Program-made: the position numbers and the translations under genes | Shown here: positions 33,349 to 34,476 of the stretch, piece after piece | How the letters are laid out: every line of letters begins with the position of its first letter | Numbering within the stretch: the stretch's first letter is position 1 | DNA from: CAVQBP01 sp964448105 | Lineage (GTDB): Bacteria > Bacteroidota > Ignavibacteria > Ignavibacteriales > Ignavibacteriaceae | NCBI GenBank assembly: GCA_964448105.1 | Contig: CAYUVK010000052.1 | Span: forward strand, 1-34,476 | Direction: 5' to 3' | Length of the DNA: 34,476 nt | The notes under the pieces: model-generated | Database searches by the model: none | What the model was told of the DNA's origin: nothing | What the model saw: the letters and a program-made list of their open reading frames with translations, nothing else

Positions 33349-34363
33349 TTAATATTTCCTCTAGTTTTTCAATAACAACATCAGGTCTTAAATTATAGCC
33401 ACATTCAAAAGTATTTATAGGACATTTTCTATAACCATGAATACCACAGGGTTTACAAAATAAGTCATCATAACTTAAAAAGCTACTACTTTCATTATAT
33501 GGATAAAATCCAAAACCAGCAACAGTGGAACAATATATAGTAATCGTCGGGATATCTGCGCACATTGCCAGATGAGTAGGTGCGCTATCATTAGTAATTA
33601 ATAATTCCGCTCTTTTTAAAATTTCAACAGATTCGATTATAGAAAATCTTCCGGCAGCTGAATAAACATTACCGGCAAATTTTTCTGCAATCCCGGAACA
33701 TAATAATTCATCTTTTTCCCCGCCGATAAGAAGAACACCATTTAAAGAATTTTTTATTATATGTTTTATTATTTCCTCAATGTATTTAACGGGATAAATT
33801 TTTGTGTTCCAAACACTGCCAGGAGCTATACAAATATATCCATTATTTATGCCAATATAATTAATATATTCATCAACTCTATTTTTTTCATTTTCAGAGA
33901 TATTTATTTCCGGAAGAATTTTCCATCCCTCATTAGAATAATGATACCCGATTAAATCTAAATTCCTTTGAACTTCATGATGCTCGGCTTTATATTCAAT
34001 TAAATTTTTATAAATATGACGCAGGCCGTTTGTTGTAAATCCAAAAGTTTCTCTAACTCCAGTAAACATAACAAGCAACGCGGTTCGCAAAGATCGATGA
34101 GGTGAATAAATTCTTGTATAATTCTCTTTCTTTAAATCTTCTGCAAATTGAACAACAGAAAAAATAGAGCTATGTTTATTCTTTTTATCTAATACTATTA
34201 CTTTTTTTACATAAGGTGAGGCGGAAAAAATTCCTTCCGTTGATGGAATACAAACCACATGAATTTCAGAATTATCGTGCATTTTGTTTAAAACCTGGAT
34301 CATTGGCAGTGTCAATACTGCATCTCCTATAAAAGCAGTTTGAATAATTAATATTTTTTCCAT
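33317..34363 (-). CDS. Family 9 glycosyltransferase (heptosyltransferase-like)
   Basis: A 348-aa GT-B enzyme. The N-terminus ILIIQTAFIGDAVLTLPMIQVL is the ADP-heptose:LPS heptosyltransferase signature. ICIAPGSVWNTKIYP (about 177-191) and ITNDSAPTHLAMCADIPTI (about 256-274) form the C-terminal nucleotide-sugar site. A cysteine cluster (CKPCG...RKCP...FECG, about 297-320) is seen in many family members. It probably adds heptose or a related sugar to the LPS core; the exact step is undetermined. It overlaps the Sua5-family gene by 32 bases. Confidence 0.92.
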   Translation of the reverse strand: MEKILIIQTAFIGDAVLTLPMIQVLNKMHDNSEIHVVCIPSTEGIFSASPYVKKVIVLDKKNKHSSIFSVVQFAEDLKKENYTRIYSPHRSLRTALLVMFTGVRETFGFTTNGLRHIYKNLIEYKAEHHEVQRNLDLIGYHYSNEGWKILPEINISENEKNRVDEYINYIGINNGYICIAPGSVWNTKIYPVKYIEEIIKHIIKNSLNGVLLIGGEKDELLCSGIAEKFAGNVYSAAGRFSIIESVEILKRAELLITNDSAPTHLAMCADIPTITIYCSTVAGFGFYPYNESSSFLSYDDLFCKPCGIHGYRKCPINTFECGYNLRPDVVIEKLEEILNGRNKNSKVN

Positions 34364-34395
34364 GTATTAAAACAGTTAAAAAATAAAATGTTGTC

Positions 34396-34476
34396 TTATC
34401 TATACAAATTTCGGATTGCGAATTTCTTTAAAAATTTCCTTCTAAATTCGAAATTCAAATTCTTCCAAAGGAATAG
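34396..34476 (-). CDS. Possible C-terminal end of a gene running off the window
   Basis: One minus-strand frame is open from the window edge to TAA at 34396-34398 and encodes 26 residues rich in Phe, Lys and Arg (ending KKFAIRNLYR). It precedes the glycosyltransferase start by 32 bases, a typical operon spacing here. With only 26 residues no family can be named, and the open frame may be chance. Confidence 0.3.
   Translation of the reverse strand, partial: LFLWKNLNFEFRRKFLKKFAIRNLYR

Overview
The window is AT-rich, densely packed bacterial DNA. A type A T9SS sorting tail ending in the 'NYPNPFNPTTTI' motif, a very low GC content, type I glutamine synthetase, and an ATP synthase operon with no beta or epsilon gene all point to the Bacteroidota/Chlorobi assemblage, most likely an Ignavibacteria-type organism. 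That placement is inference from protein style; no rRNA is present. I found no tRNA, rRNA, CRISPR array, insertion sequence or phage gene.

Region 1 (1-9130) is the accessory part. Two exported proteins are encoded on the minus strand. One is a 551-aa lipoprotein that matches cholesterol-dependent cytolysins (CDC) along most of its length but has an altered membrane-recognition domain. The other is a 1067-aa T9SS substrate: an FG-GAP propeller, two similar Ser/Thr-rich beta segments, a CARDB-like domain and a sorting tail. A strong terminator separates the two genes. Divergent from the lipoprotein gene is an ECF sigma factor followed by a transmembrane Ser/Thr kinase carrying TPR repeats. Together these look like a candidate surface pore-forming system with a kinase-controlled sigma factor beside it. 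The functional link is inferred from position only.

Region 2 (9148-18866) is carbon uptake and acetate metabolism. It holds an SLC13-type dicarboxylate transporter (minus strand), then SatP-type acetate transporter, acetyl-CoA synthetase (Acs), a GNAT/acyl-CoA-synthetase fusion of protein-acetyltransferase (Pat) type, AcuB (CBS-CBS-ACT) and AcuC (deacetylase). This is an acuABC-like module in which a Pat-type enzyme takes the place of AcuA. It supplies acetate import, activation, and reversible acetylation of Acs, with Acs K643 as the expected target. A small methyltransferase gene closes the region, with a bidirectional terminator facing glnA.

Region 3 (18966-22035, minus strand) holds lrp-glnA, a family 2 glycosyltransferase, and a 52-codon lysine-rich reading frame whose stop lies one base before the glycosyltransferase start.

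Region 4 (22124-34363, minus strand) is a long one-directional run of core genes. In transcription order these are a family 9 glycosyltransferase, a Sua5/TsaC protein, an M23 peptidase, bactofilin, atpZ, an atpI-like gene, atpB-E-F-H-A-G, ffh, rpsP, khpA, rimM, trmD and rplS, ending in a terminator. Many junctions overlap by 1-32 bases, which suggests translational coupling. The last 81 bases may hold the C-terminal end of another minus-strand gene.
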